Position numbers and translations under genes: made by a program. This document shows positions 44,804 to 54,600 of a DNA stretch of 64,000 bases, piece after piece. The stretch comes from JBBDSJ01 sp040905025 (lineage in GTDB: Bacteria; Pseudomonadota; Gammaproteobacteria; Methylohalomonadales; Methylohalomonadaceae): positions 34,414 through 98,413 of the forward strand of contig JBBDSJ010000101.1 in the NCBI GenBank assembly GCA_040905025.1, in the 5' to 3' direction. Position 1 is the stretch's first letter. Each line of letters begins with the position of its first letter. The notes under the pieces are model-generated. The model saw nothing but the letters and a program-made list of their open reading frames with translations, did not search any database and was not told where the DNA came from.

Positions 44804-45498
44804 CAGTATTGCCCGTCAGTATTCGATCCCTTCTTGTTGGCAGGGGTTTTGTCCTTGTGCAATGTATCGGCAACACCGCTTAAGACGCCGCTGGCAACCT
44901 CCGCCGCACGCGCCGTGGCTTCGCGCGCCACACTCATGCCGGCGAGTGCGGTTTCACGCAAGGCCTCCGGTAGTGACTTCGCCATCGTACGCATGGACTT
45001 ATCCACTTCCTCACCCAGCCGGGTACCGCTACGGCGTGCATGGTCGACCAGATCATTCAATGCCGCGGCACCGGTATCCGTGCCGGCGCGGGCCGCATCG
45101 CTCAATGAATCCAGCATGGTTTTTTCCATTTGCTGCATTTCCTGCAAGCGCAGCTTCAATTCTTTCTCGTAAAAACCTTCCACGCGCGCGGCCTGCTCTT
45201 GGGTCGCCAGTTTTGCATTCTCGAAAGCATGCAACAGCGCATTCTGTAATCCTTCGAACGCTGCCTTGATGTCGCGTCTGGCATTATCGGGCTGCTCGCT
45301 GGCACCGGCGCTGGCACCGCGACCGATATTCTCAATCACTGCCTGCAGCCGATCGAACTCAACACGGCCCAGCTCCAGCGCTTCGCCGGTAATGCGTTCC
45401 ACTTCACGACTGATATTCTCACCTTCGGCCACGGCCTGGCGTACCTGCTCACGAATTTCTTCCTCGGACATAAAAACATTGTCTTTATTCATGGTCAT
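44803..45498 (-). CDS. Helical phasin-like protein (DUF6781-like)
   Basis: A 231-residue, almost entirely helical, charged protein without a signal peptide: EEEIREQVRQAVAEGENISREVERI opens it and ELKLRLQEMQQMEKTM lies centrally. The C-terminus (KKGSNTDGQY) is polar. It resembles phasins in composition and may belong to DUF6781, but the call is tentative. It is coupled to the AarF gene by a TGATG overlap. Confidence 0.6.
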   Translation of the reverse strand: MTMNKDNVFMSEEEIREQVRQAVAEGENISREVERITGEALELGRVEFDRLQAVIENIGRGASAGASEQPDNARRDIKAAFEGLQNALLHAFENAKLATQEQAARVEGFYEKELKLRLQEMQQMEKTMLDSLSDAARAGTDTGAAALNDLVDHARRSGTRLGEEVDKSMRTMAKSLPEALRETALAGMSVAREATARAAEVASGVLSGVADTLHKDKTPANKKGSNTDGQY

Positions 45499-45670
45499 AG
45501 GGCATCTCTCTCAATTAAAACTTGAATTAATCGCACTTGTGCGCAATACACATACCATAACAAATTCACGGAATTCATTCAGTTACACGCAGAATTGGCA
45601 GACTGGCGGGCACACAGGCGAGGCAACAGACGCAAAATCACGGGCATGAAATTTGTGCCGCTTCCAATAT

Positions 45671-45695
45671 AAAGGGCGCCAGTCCGGCGCCCTTT
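45671..45695. terminator. Bidirectional stem-loop after the second NTF2-like gene
   Basis: A perfect 10-bp stem (AAAGGGCGCC/GGCGCCCTTT) with a 5-nt loop. The T-run on either strand is only three, so termination is plausible but weak. It lies 50 nt after the minus-strand NTF2-like gene. Confidence 0.65.
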
Positions 45696-45743
45696 ATGAA
45701 TACTTCAGTTAAATATTCTTATTTTATATTCTGAATACAACAG

Positions 45744-46208
45744 TTACTCTTCCATGTTCCATGTATGCGACTTGATACGCCAGTCATCATCAGCATCATC
45801 GCGAACAAACACAATCGTCAAGATGCCCTCATAAAACGGGATGACTGCATTTTGTGGTGCTCCTGTAGCGCGCCATTCAGCCACCTGATACATGATATTG
45901 CCACTGGTCTGCGCTTCAATAACATCAATCTCGTGCCGGCTAAATCCGTTATCGACAAAACTCTGAAACAGCTCACGAATGGCTTCGCGGCCTTTAATCA
46001 GCTTGCCATTTGCCGGCGAGACAATGGCATCCTCGGCATACATCGCTGCCACCTTGTCTATCTCCGCCATATTAAACGCATCATTCCAGTCACGATTCAG
46101 GGATTTTGCAACTTCCTCGTTGGCATACGCCGACGCAGTAAGTCCCAATCCCACAACAATCGCCATGGCGAATGGAAATAAAATCTTTTTAAGTCCTGCT
46201 TGATACAC
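45744..46208 (-). CDS. Secreted NTF2-like (DUF4440) protein, copy 2
   Basis: A 154-residue paralogue of the 37135-37593 product. The signal peptide ends TASAYANE; the domain has LNRDWNDAFNMAEIDKVAAMY, EDAIVSPANGKLIKGR, LFQSFVDNG, YQVAEWRA and a C-terminal HTWNMEE. The two copies differ at most other positions, so the duplication is old or the divergence is functional. No operon partner: the next gene is divergent. Confidence 0.88.
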   Translation of the reverse strand: MYQAGLKKILFPFAMAIVVGLGLTASAYANEEVAKSLNRDWNDAFNMAEIDKVAAMYAEDAIVSPANGKLIKGREAIRELFQSFVDNGFSRHEIDVIEAQTSGNIMYQVAEWRATGAPQNAVIPFYEGILTIVFVRDDADDDWRIKSHTWNMEE

Positions 46209-46368
46209 TAGTCACTCCCTCAGGCCCACTCGCCTGTTTTTTTGGCTTTATTACAAATACTTATTATAGAGACAATTCATACCCTATACAGTTCAGATAC
46301 ATCGGTAAGCCGCCACTACGCCTGATCAACCGCTGTTTATAGCAGTCCTGAAATGGCAGGATCGCAAT

Positions 46369-46779
46369 ATGACGCCACTTTCCCGCTATATCCTCGTCCA
46401 GACCCCGGGCTGGCTTGCCATTGGCTTGCTGCTCGTCTGGTGCGTAACACTCCAATGGCTGTCAATACCGGTTGCCATAAGCCTCATGGCCATATGGGTT
46501 ATCAAGGATGCCCTGCTCTATCCACTCTGTCGCATTGCATTCCAGACCGGTCCGCCAACCGGCGCCAAAGCACTGATTGGAAAAAAAGCCGAAGTCGTCA
46601 CAACACTGTCACCCGACGGCCAGGTGAAAATTGATGGTGAACGCTGGCAGGCGACAAGTGCTGATGGCGAAACAATCAATGCCGGCCAACTGATCAGAAT
46701 AATCGACTGCGACGAATTGAAGCTGATAGTGCGGTTGATTGATCTTCAAAAGCAAAATTCAAATATCATCGAAAAATAA
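46369..46779 (+). CDS. NfeD-like membrane protein
   Basis: A 136-residue protein with two transmembrane helices and a small soluble C-terminal domain containing LIGKKAEVVTTLSPDGQVKIDGERWQA, which is the NfeD beta-barrel (OB-like) signature. NfeD proteins work with SPFH (stomatin-type) partners, but none is adjacent. Convergent with the interrupted NERD gene. Confidence 0.85.
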   Translation: MTPLSRYILVQTPGWLAIGLLLVWCVTLQWLSIPVAISLMAIWVIKDALLYPLCRIAFQTGPPTGAKALIGKKAEVVTTLSPDGQVKIDGERWQATSADGETINAGQLIRIIDCDELKLIVRLIDLQKQNSNIIEK

Positions 46780-46783
46780 ATTG

Positions 46784-47668
46784 TCAGGCTTCTATTCTGG
46801 CCAACTTCTCCAGTTGAAAAGCAATACGCTGGGTTTGTGCAGAATCAAGCGACTGACAATTGCTCCCATTGAGCATCCAGAGAGGGTTTTTCGAATTTAC
46901 CACCCTAAGATCAAACCTGCCCTGCTGCTTGACAAACCAGCCCGGCAAAGCCAGCACAGGCGTGACGGCATAAGATTCACCGGTTGATTTATTAATGTAG
47001 TTTTTAAGCCATTTCGTTTGCCACAATGCCTGTTCAATTGGTTTGGTTTCTATCCAGTCAGGAAATTTGAGTTTTTTGCCGTCATATTGCACCTGTGCAT
47101 CCTGTTTTCTGTTATCTGTATCTGGCTTTAATCTGGACTTGGTTTCGATGCAATAAACTCCGCCCGGCCCCACGACAACATGGTCTAAATTAAATTTATC
47201 TGTCTGGAGATCATGAAAAACATGGCAACCATCAGCTTTCAGGACTTCCAGCTCTTGCGCAACGGCTAACTCGGCATTGATAGCGTGGACATAGCGAATT
47301 CGCGTTCTGATTGTTTAAATCAGTTTCCAGATCGACCATGCCAGCACCAGTATTGCGGCAATCAATAAAATCATTAAGCCTTTCCATAATGTGTCGTAAT
47401 CCCTATACCAAGCTGTCCAAAGATGCGAAGATAAAAAGTAGGCAGGCGTTGATATGGCAAGCGTCATGTATAATGCTATATCAAATGTCAATTCATCCAG
47501 CTTGTCTCGAAGGCCATGTGCAGGCTGCCTGAGAAGATCGGTATTTAATGGAGAGCGACGTTTTTGATTGTTACTGAACCATTTCCAGGTATATAACGAT
47601 GTGATTAAAATAAACAATGATGAAAATATGATTAACACAGGAACAAATGGCATTAGTAGTTTATCCAT
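46784..47668 (-). pseudogene. Membrane-NERD nuclease-like gene split by an in-frame stop
   Basis: Bases 47315-47668 encode two transmembrane helices and end LAWSIWKLI then TAA; bases 46784-47314 in the same frame encode a typical NERD domain, with VAQELEVLKADGCHVFHD, DHVVVGPGGVYCIETKS and the later FPDWIETKPIEQA. The reading frame is continuous over 885 bases apart from that one TAA at 47315-47317, so a single base change splits an otherwise intact gene. NERD domains are nuclease-related and common in defence and stress proteins. A sequencing error or recoding cannot be excluded. Without repair the C-terminal half has no good start codon. Confidence 0.82.
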
Positions 47669-47835
47669 GAAAACCTCATTTTTATTAATTTCTTCTCAGA
47701 GCAACTGTTTGTCTTACTCACCATTAAGGCCCGCTTCTAACAACCGAAATTGCTCCAGTGCCGCTTCCAAATCATGCATAATCACACGGGCAATTTCATG
47801 CTGCCTTAGTGAACGACATCCCCTCAATGCTGCAC

Positions 47836-49305
47836 TTAATATTTTGTCTCAACATACATACCAATCCGCCCCGGACAATCCCTACCTTGTTTGTTTTTAT
47901 GCGGATTCAGGGTAGCGTTGTGCTTCTTACGTGTAAATTTCTTGTCGCAGACCGTACACTGAAATACATACTTGGGACCATACCCCGCCAGGTTGCTTGA
48001 GCGACGGCTAGACGGTCGCTCAATTCTGGTTTTCCCAGCTGGCTTTCGAGCACTGAAATCAGGCAATGATGTACTTTGGCTCAAAGATGGGGCAGACAAC
48101 GGACCTGCCGGAGTAAGTTCGATTTGATAACGCGGCATGAAACTTGTATTCGTAGTGTCGGCGCCCAAAATACGATCAACCCGATATGAACGAGGCTCAC
48201 CAGAATTGTGTCTTACTGCGTACAGCAACAGATTCCCATCATTAGTCCGCCGTAGCGAATAAGGCTCAATCAGCCTCTTACTGACGCGCCCTTGTTCATC
48301 CTGATACCGAAGATCGACACATAATCGATTAGCGGCTGCAAATCGTATGGTTTCCAATGGTGCAGCAAGATTCCATGCACGACCCATCGACGGAGGACGC
48401 CAGGCTTCGTCAACTGCGGGGCCACGCATTTGCAAGACTGGGCGGGCAGGTTTCTCGGCTAATCCATACAGCCATTCAAATACCTGCGGCAATTCCTGCC
48501 AGAATTCTTCAAACTCAGGCAATGCCTGGAGTTGATGGGCCAGCATATTCCCCCACTCGGCTTCCAATTCGGTACGATTGGGGCTAGCTGCCAGTTGCGC
48601 AAACGTGGGCACAGCTATCCTCTTAAATTCGCATTTTCTTTGCAGAGTCGTATATATCTCTACCCTGTTTGGGCGCAGTTCATCATGCCGATGCAGGTGA
48701 ATGACATCATAGAGGTCCCTCGGTCGTTCACGCTCTGCCAGCGCCCGTATCTTTTCCGCGAATACTTCTTCAAATGCATAACAGTGAACCTTTATCCCCG
48801 ATGCAGGTTTATCTGAATAAGGGTGATGCACTTCACGCAGAACCGGCTCCAGAACCAGAATTTCATCATTGGTCAGATCCAGCTTGATTCGCGGAAGGTC
48901 GCGGCGTGACGTCAATGCCAATGGTCCGCGATAACTTAATCTGGCCAGTCCGGAAGGATTGCCTCTGGAATTATCGTAAATATCAAACCGCAACGTCTCG
49001 CCGGGAATGTCGATGCCGGCTTGATCCTTGATCCAGTCGGAAACCTCAGCAAACACCCGCAGCAGATATTTTTCATCAAGCTGCGCCGGATCGGTCAGGG
49101 TAAAGTCCAGATCTTCGGAAAACCGATAGGTCTCGAAATAACACTTCTTCAGGCAGGTTCCGCCCTTGAATACCCAGCTTTCAGCTAGTTCAGGATGTGC
49201 GGCAATGCCCGCGAGCACCCAACCCAGGACATAAGCCTTTTCTATGACTTGAGGCGCGAGTGAAAACTCACGCGCAAAATCCATGACTTCCTGTCGATCA
49301 ATCAT
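47836..49305 (-). CDS. AbiEii-type nucleotidyltransferase toxin with WYL and zinc-knuckle-like tail
   Basis: The first ~260 residues are an AbiEii/AbiGii nucleotidyltransferase: VFKGGTCLKKC (~46-56) and SEDLDFTL (~63-70) form the metal-binding motif. Such toxins modify tRNA and arrest growth in phage defence. Beyond this, residues ~315-395 resemble a WYL domain (FAAANRLCVDLRY, RLIEPYSL, YRVDRI), a ligand-sensing module. The last 40 residues hold C450, C453, H462, H469 and C477, a possible zinc-binding knuckle. Total 489 residues, well above the ~300 of plain AbiEii. The start overlaps the AbiEi stop by 8 nt. Confidence 0.88.
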   Translation of the reverse strand: MIDRQEVMDFAREFSLAPQVIEKAYVLGWVLAGIAAHPELAESWVFKGGTCLKKCYFETYRFSEDLDFTLTDPAQLDEKYLLRVFAEVSDWIKDQAGIDIPGETLRFDIYDNSRGNPSGLARLSYRGPLALTSRRDLPRIKLDLTNDEILVLEPVLREVHHPYSDKPASGIKVHCYAFEEVFAEKIRALAERERPRDLYDVIHLHRHDELRPNRVEIYTTLQRKCEFKRIAVPTFAQLAASPNRTELEAEWGNMLAHQLQALPEFEEFWQELPQVFEWLYGLAEKPARPVLQMRGPAVDEAWRPPSMGRAWNLAAPLETIRFAAANRLCVDLRYQDEQGRVSKRLIEPYSLRRTNDGNLLLYAVRHNSGEPRSYRVDRILGADTTNTSFMPRYQIELTPAGPLSAPSLSQSTSLPDFSARKPAGKTRIERPSSRRSSNLAGYGPKYVFQCTVCDKKFTRKKHNATLNPHKNKQGRDCPGRIGMYVETKY

Positions 49306-50113
49306 TCCCCAACTCCCTCTTCCATGATTCCGGCACCCACAACCGCCAACGAGTAATCAGACTACCACAAGATAATGCGTTATCCAGGTACGCATACCCC
49401 GTTGTCAGCCGTGACCGGCATTGTGCAATCAGCTCCTTCTCATCTGGCTCATACAATTCCAGCAGAAACCCCAGCCGCTTGAATACTGCGCCGTTACCCA
49501 AACGGTCCCCATACTCAAGTAGCAGGACCAGGTCCCGCTTGTCCGAGGCCAGATACGCACAGAACATATCGGTCATCGGACGCAAACCGCCACCGAGCGA
49601 CGGATCACTCAACATATCCAGCACCGTACGCGTGGGATCGGATACATCCACTTTCACCGATCCGCGCCAGACGCCCTTCAAACCAAACAGGGCCCGCGGA
49701 TAAACAGACCGCAACAGGAAATCCGTGCCCTTGATACGCAGCTGACGCTCCCGCGGACGCTGTGTCGTGACAACCAACACGGTACGGAAAATCTGCTCCG
49801 TCAGATCCCAATACTCGGCCGCACTCCAGCCACCGATATAACAGGGTGCAAACAGGCGGGCCGCCACCGGCCAGGGATCTTCCAGTGGCGTATCCGCCGT
49901 GCGGGCCTCCAGCGGCACCGGCACATACAACCCACGCCGTACCCGCGACAGCCAGCCGCCCTTGGCCCAACGCGCCAATAGCTTGGCTGCGGCATCTCGC
50001 GGCAGATTCAGGATATCGGCCGCATCAGTGACCGTAACCGTGCCCTTGGTTGCCCGCAATACGGCTGCAAGCCGCTCCCGGTCGGATTTACCAATGCCGA
50101 TTAAGCCAATCAT
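49298..50113 (-). CDS. AbiEi-type antitoxin
   Basis: A 271-residue protein with an N-terminal winged HTH (VTVTDAADILNLPRDAAAKLLA, WLSRVRRGLYVP) and a C-terminal AbiEi domain, ending in WKRELGND. AbiEi is the antitoxin that also represses its own operon by binding inverted repeats near its start; two such repeats occur here right upstream. Overlap with the toxin gene confirms the pair. Confidence 0.88.
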   Translation of the reverse strand: MIGLIGIGKSDRERLAAVLRATKGTVTVTDAADILNLPRDAAAKLLARWAKGGWLSRVRRGLYVPVPLEARTADTPLEDPWPVAARLFAPCYIGGWSAAEYWDLTEQIFRTVLVVTTQRPRERQLRIKGTDFLLRSVYPRALFGLKGVWRGSVKVDVSDPTRTVLDMLSDPSLGGGLRPMTDMFCAYLASDKRDLVLLLEYGDRLGNGAVFKRLGFLLELYEPDEKELIAQCRSRLTTGYAYLDNALSCGSLITRWRLWVPESWKRELGND

Positions 50114-50172
50114 AGTATATTATTTATGTAATAATTCAGTTAATATATGAAATATTAAACTAATAATATACT
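50114..50172. promoter_or_regulatory. 11-bp inverted repeat beside the abiEi start
   Basis: AGTATATTATT (50114-50124) touches the abiEi start codon and its exact complement AATAATATACT is at 50162-50172, separated by 37 nt. The DNA here is extremely AT-rich. AbiEi autoregulation through inverted repeats is known from a related system, so this is a reasonable operator candidate. Confidence 0.5.
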
Positions 50173-50203
50173 TCAAATATCATATTTACTATATTATTTA
50201 AAG

Positions 50204-50230
50204 ATTAATTCATCTCTTCAATGAATTAAT
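50204..50230. promoter_or_regulatory. 10-bp inverted repeat upstream of abiE
   Basis: ATTAATTCAT and ATGAATTAAT are separated by 7 nt, a perfect dyad about 90 bp before the abiEi start. It has the spacing of a dimeric regulator site. Confidence 0.5.
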
Positions 50231-50366
50231 ACATATAATATATAGTTTTTTTCAACGTTCTACACTATCCAGCAAACCAGTATTCTGGAGTGAGTCTCAG
50301 CTGTATCAGATAACATGGACCACCTGAATTACACTCAATAAGCCATCTAAATCGAAGGGTAGCCCT

Positions 50367-50528
50367 ATGGATGATTGGCGAGCATTCACGCAGACCGCTT
50401 ATTCGCGCTTTGATGAAATCACTGAAGATGAGCGGCAGAATTTTCCCAATCTGGTGGAGTAGCTGAACAGACCAAAGGCACGTTTGCGTGGCGTTGGGAC
50501 GTGCCTGGAGAAATTAGTAGGAAAATAG
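50367..50528 (+). pseudogene. Small decayed gene, in-frame TAG
   Basis: A 53-codon frame on the plus strand starts MDDWRAFTQTAYSRFD and ends EKLVGK before a stop; a TAG at 50460-50462 interrupts it, in a context (LVE*LNRP) where a Gln or Glu would read naturally. It appears to be the remains of a larger gene. I cannot name the family. It lies between abiE and the truncated NERD-helicase, in a stretch (50114-50568) otherwise without genes. Confidence 0.35.
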
Positions 50529-50533
50529 ATCTG

Positions 50534-51609
50534 TCACCTTTTTGCAGAATTTCCTGCTTCAACAGCGGCTATAACTGCATCAACCAGTGCCGGAAAAAAG
50601 CATCCCCCTGCACTTTTGGCTTATCAATACCAAATAGCTGTAGTTGATCAGTGCACCAGCGATGAAAGTTTCTGACAGTAATTTTACCTGTCAAATTCTT
50701 TTCATTAACCATACCTTCCAGATAAGCCGCCAAGGCACGGTTAAAACAAAGAATGAGAATGGGCTTGGTTAGAATCTGAGCCAAATGAATAGCGCGATAA
50801 CCAAGTATCATGGTCTTGCCTGAGCCGGCTGCTCCATGGATCACACGATGTCCATCACCCAGGCTGCGTGCCAATTGTTCCTGCTGAATATCCATAACCC
50901 GGATAAGATCCGGGATCGATTCCAGTGTTGTTTCAAATTCTTCTGAACCACCTCCCAGGGGAAGCGGTTGCTGCTGCGGTCCTATACGAACTTGTGGAAA
51001 CAAATGCCAGCGAACACGGTCAATTTGCGGCATTGTCATCAAAACATTGAAATTAACTGTAAACATATCCCAGAGCTGTTTTTGAAAGACTTCCGGATCT
51101 ACATTTTCCGTCATCTCATCCTGGCAAATCACTCTGTTCTCGGGTAATACCTCATACAATCCACTTGGCGCCAGAGTCTTGCGGGTAATATTTGGAAAAA
51201 TAACACCATAGCCCCACGGACAAACCAATTTTCCCGCGTGAGCATTATCATTTGTTCGAACCAGACTCGGATCTTTTTCCAGTGCCTTTACGATAGCACG
51301 CGCATATGTCCTGGCCTGCTCAAGTGGATTTAGCAGCTTTTTCAAGCCATTTGCATAATGAATATAGGCCGTCATCCTGTCCATCTTGTGAATATTGTCC
51401 CGGCGCCAATCCTTGACTTCCAGAATCAGCAAACCACGACGTGGATGCATCACAACAAAATCAGGATGAATACCCCGCGGACCAACAGGTACGTCGTACC
51501 AGCATAAATAGTCATCTTCCAGGTGCGACTCAAGACGCTCGGCGAACCGTCGCTCACCTGAAGTCATCTTGCGTTTGACGCTATTTAGAGAAGGAATTAA
51601 CGTTGCCAC
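50534..51609 (-). pseudogene. NERD-helicase gene, frameshifted and truncated
   Basis: Residues ~20-150 encode a NERD domain (GPRGIHPDFVVMHPRRGLLILEVKDW split as GIHPDFVVMHP and LILEVKDW), and from ~255 a superfamily 1 helicase starts with Walker A VIHGAAGSGKTMI followed by ILCFNRALAAYLE. The frame then ends FFRHWLMQL. In the next frame the sequence continues ALVDAVIAAVEAGN, the normal family text, and a run of six A (50594-50599) marks a one-base contraction. After a few more codons that also stops, and the DEAD-box, motifs III-VI and C-terminus are absent. So the gene is broken twice: a frameshift and a deletion of its 3' half. Confidence 0.82.
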
Positions 51610-51658
51610 TTTTTCATATTCTCCTTTGATAAAGTGGTCAAGGCATTACAGCATTCAA

Positions 51659-54600
51659 TTACTGGTCAGCTATTATTCTGTAAAGATCATCCAAATACTC
51701 AGTGTCGGACATGAAAAACACATGATGCCCGGCCAGAGCATCTGCCGTCATATTCCAGTCTTTCATAATTTTCGGCTTGATGGTTTTTGAAGGCGAAAGA
51801 ATTGCACTTTCAAGCCTAATTTCGTCATCTTTCAGCCTGCGCTCTACATCCTTGATAGTTTTGTAGAACTGAATCTTTTCATCACCAATACCAGTATGTA
51901 TCAGGCCATGCGGATCAATAAACAGAATCGTCTGTTTCTTCCCGATTACCTGCCAGAGAATAAAGTCCGGATAAAAACCGCCGGCCTCAAAAAAGCCGAT
52001 GCCGCCACGCACCTGGTTGCGCAATAAATATAACTGCTCGCCGCGCGCGTGCATGTCGGCCATCCTCGGCAACAGCCATGCTTTCATATCCTGAACAAAT
52101 TTGTATTCGCCATCATTCAACACTACCGGCTCAATCTTGATGCGATTGCTCCGCGCCGTCAGCAGTGGGTTGTAGAGATGAATATCAAGCTGTGTGCCGG
52201 CCAGAGTCTCACGTTCCGGAATGAATTCATCCTGACCCTGTTCAAAAGCCTGTTTCAGTGCCTTGATATCCTCGATCAGAACGGATTCACTGCCATCGAC
52301 AATAATCCGATACTCGTCCTGATCCGGCAGATTTCCCGCCGCTTCTTCCAACTTCACCAGTTCCAGGCGTGGCTCAAGGTAGGCACGTTTGTGATAATTA
52401 AATACCCGATCCGCCAGCGAGCATAACAACTCCAGTGCCACCTGTTGCCAGAACCGGAAATTATGTGCCTGCATTGCCCACAGATTGCCGGGCATCTGTA
52501 ACAAATACCAGCTATCGGAATCGAGCAATGCCGGCAAACGCACCGGATCTATCAATAAATTGGCATAGCCCTTGTTTTTAACATACAGCGCCAGATCGAG
52601 ATAAAGCCGGTTCCAATCCAGAAAAGCTCGATGCGCGGCCGACAAACAGCGGCCATCATCATGTATTTCAGGCTGATGCACCTGATTCACCGCAACGCCA
52701 TCGGCCTGAATTGTGTCCAGGCGCGGGTATTTATCGAGCAGAATTTTCCGGCCCTTTTCTATTATGTCCGGCGGCAATCCCAGTTCCGTGCCCCAGCCAC
52801 CAAACCGGATGAGTGGACCATGCCGGGGAAATGAATAAACCTGCTGGGTATCCTTGCGCACTTTCGGACGCAACATTTTCAGTTGCTTGCCAAGATCATG
52901 CGTCACATTCAGCTTCAGGCTAAACACCTGCGGATCGTCATTGCCCGGCAAACCTTCCTCATTCAGGAAATCACGGAACGTTGCCATAAAATCCGCGCCG
53001 ACACCGAAAACATTCAATGTTTCCAACAAATGTATCAGTTTTGGGGCGACCGCCGGTTCCAGCTTACTGGTACGCATCAGGCTCATATTGCGGCCTTTCA
53101 AGCGCACGCCCCGGCCAAAAAGCTGGATAATCTGCGAGCCTTCTTTTTTGCCGGTATTCATCAGGCCCATGGATGACACGCGCCAACAATTCCAGCCTTC
53201 GATGAATTTTTTGGAACCGATCAGGATATTGACCGGCGAGGCATCGGTACTGATGTCCGCGAATAGCGGACTGGCGAGTTCCGCTTTTTGTACGATGACA
53301 TGAGGAATATTGGCGTCTTGCAAATGCTCGGCCAGGCCCGGTGCATCACCGACGTTAATCAAGCCGAAAGGGGTTTCCGTTTCACCAATTTTCAATAGCA
53401 ACTCACCGGAATCACCGGTAATGCGATCGACAACCAGACTGCCCCCGGCCGAATTTCTAAACACCCGGGCCAGGATATCCTGATACAAAATCCGGGCATC
53501 GAGTTGCTGTTCTTTCAAAAACGGGAATGTTCCGGAGAAAATATCACGGCCTTCCTTATCCACCAGACCAGCGGATGCGGCACTGCCGAAGACGACTGCA
53601 TCGATAGCAGCAACAGCCTGCTGGCGCTCAGCGGTAAACCAGGCCAGAAACCGCAACACATTGGCCACATCCGAGGCACGTTCCTTGTAGTTGGCCGCCG
53701 TTTCCTTGCTGCCGTCATCCTTGATAACACTGGCGCCAACGAATACCCACAGCGGCGCGGTCAGATTGTAAGGGCGAAAATCGGTTTTGCGTTCTTCATA
53801 AAGCCGTTGTTGCTGATAAAAAGTCACCAGAGCGGCGGTCAGATAATGATTATGATGCGCATCATAATCCCGCGGCAGGTTGAATATGCGGTAATCCTTG
53901 CCGTACCCATCTTCGTAAAAATAGCGGTAACCGTAATCGAACAAAATACTCTTGGCATAGGCCTGCTCGACCAGATCATTCTTCGCTGCAACGACGGCTT
54001 CCTTGAAAGTTGCGGAGTATTCAAATGTAAAACCCGCGCCAGCCAGTTTCTGCCGATGCCATAACCAGCCGCTCTCTTCCTTGGCTGATCCCAGACCGCG
54101 ATGGCCTTCGTCGACCAGCAATAAATTGGCATCACCAAAGCTGTTGACGGCCATGGTTTTTTTGCCCTGCTCGGCCCCCAGCTTGGTAATTTCAGTCACG
54201 GCCAGACGCGCCAGCGAACGCCGGTCACCACTTAACAAATCGCCTTCATCCTGCGTCAGGCGCTCGCTGTCCAGACCATTTTGCCGCAGTTCCAGTTGAT
54301 GCTGCTCAGACAGACGTTCGTTGGGAGTAATCAGAATCATCTGGCCGAACTGATCTGCACAACCGGCACGATCGGCGTAATGCCGGAATTGCAGCATATT
54401 GATATGCATCAGCAATGTCTTGCCGCTGCCGGTAGCGTTCTGCAGACACAGCTTGTTTAGATCCGTCTCAATATAAGCCTCAATACCCGTCTCATAGCCT
54501 TTGCTCAGCCAATGGGCATTAAACCGTTCGATATATTTATTCAGGCTTTGACTGAGCGCCGTGCGATCACGAAAATATTCGTGCAAATAGATTTCGACAA

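Noticed and set aside
47714..47848. An open stretch after the AbiEii gene on the minus strand reading ...RQHEIARVIMHDLEAALEQ...
   Set aside because: It has no ATG or GTG at a useful position, begins after an in-frame TGA and overlaps the AbiEii end. It may be a fragment of an older gene, but I cannot name it.
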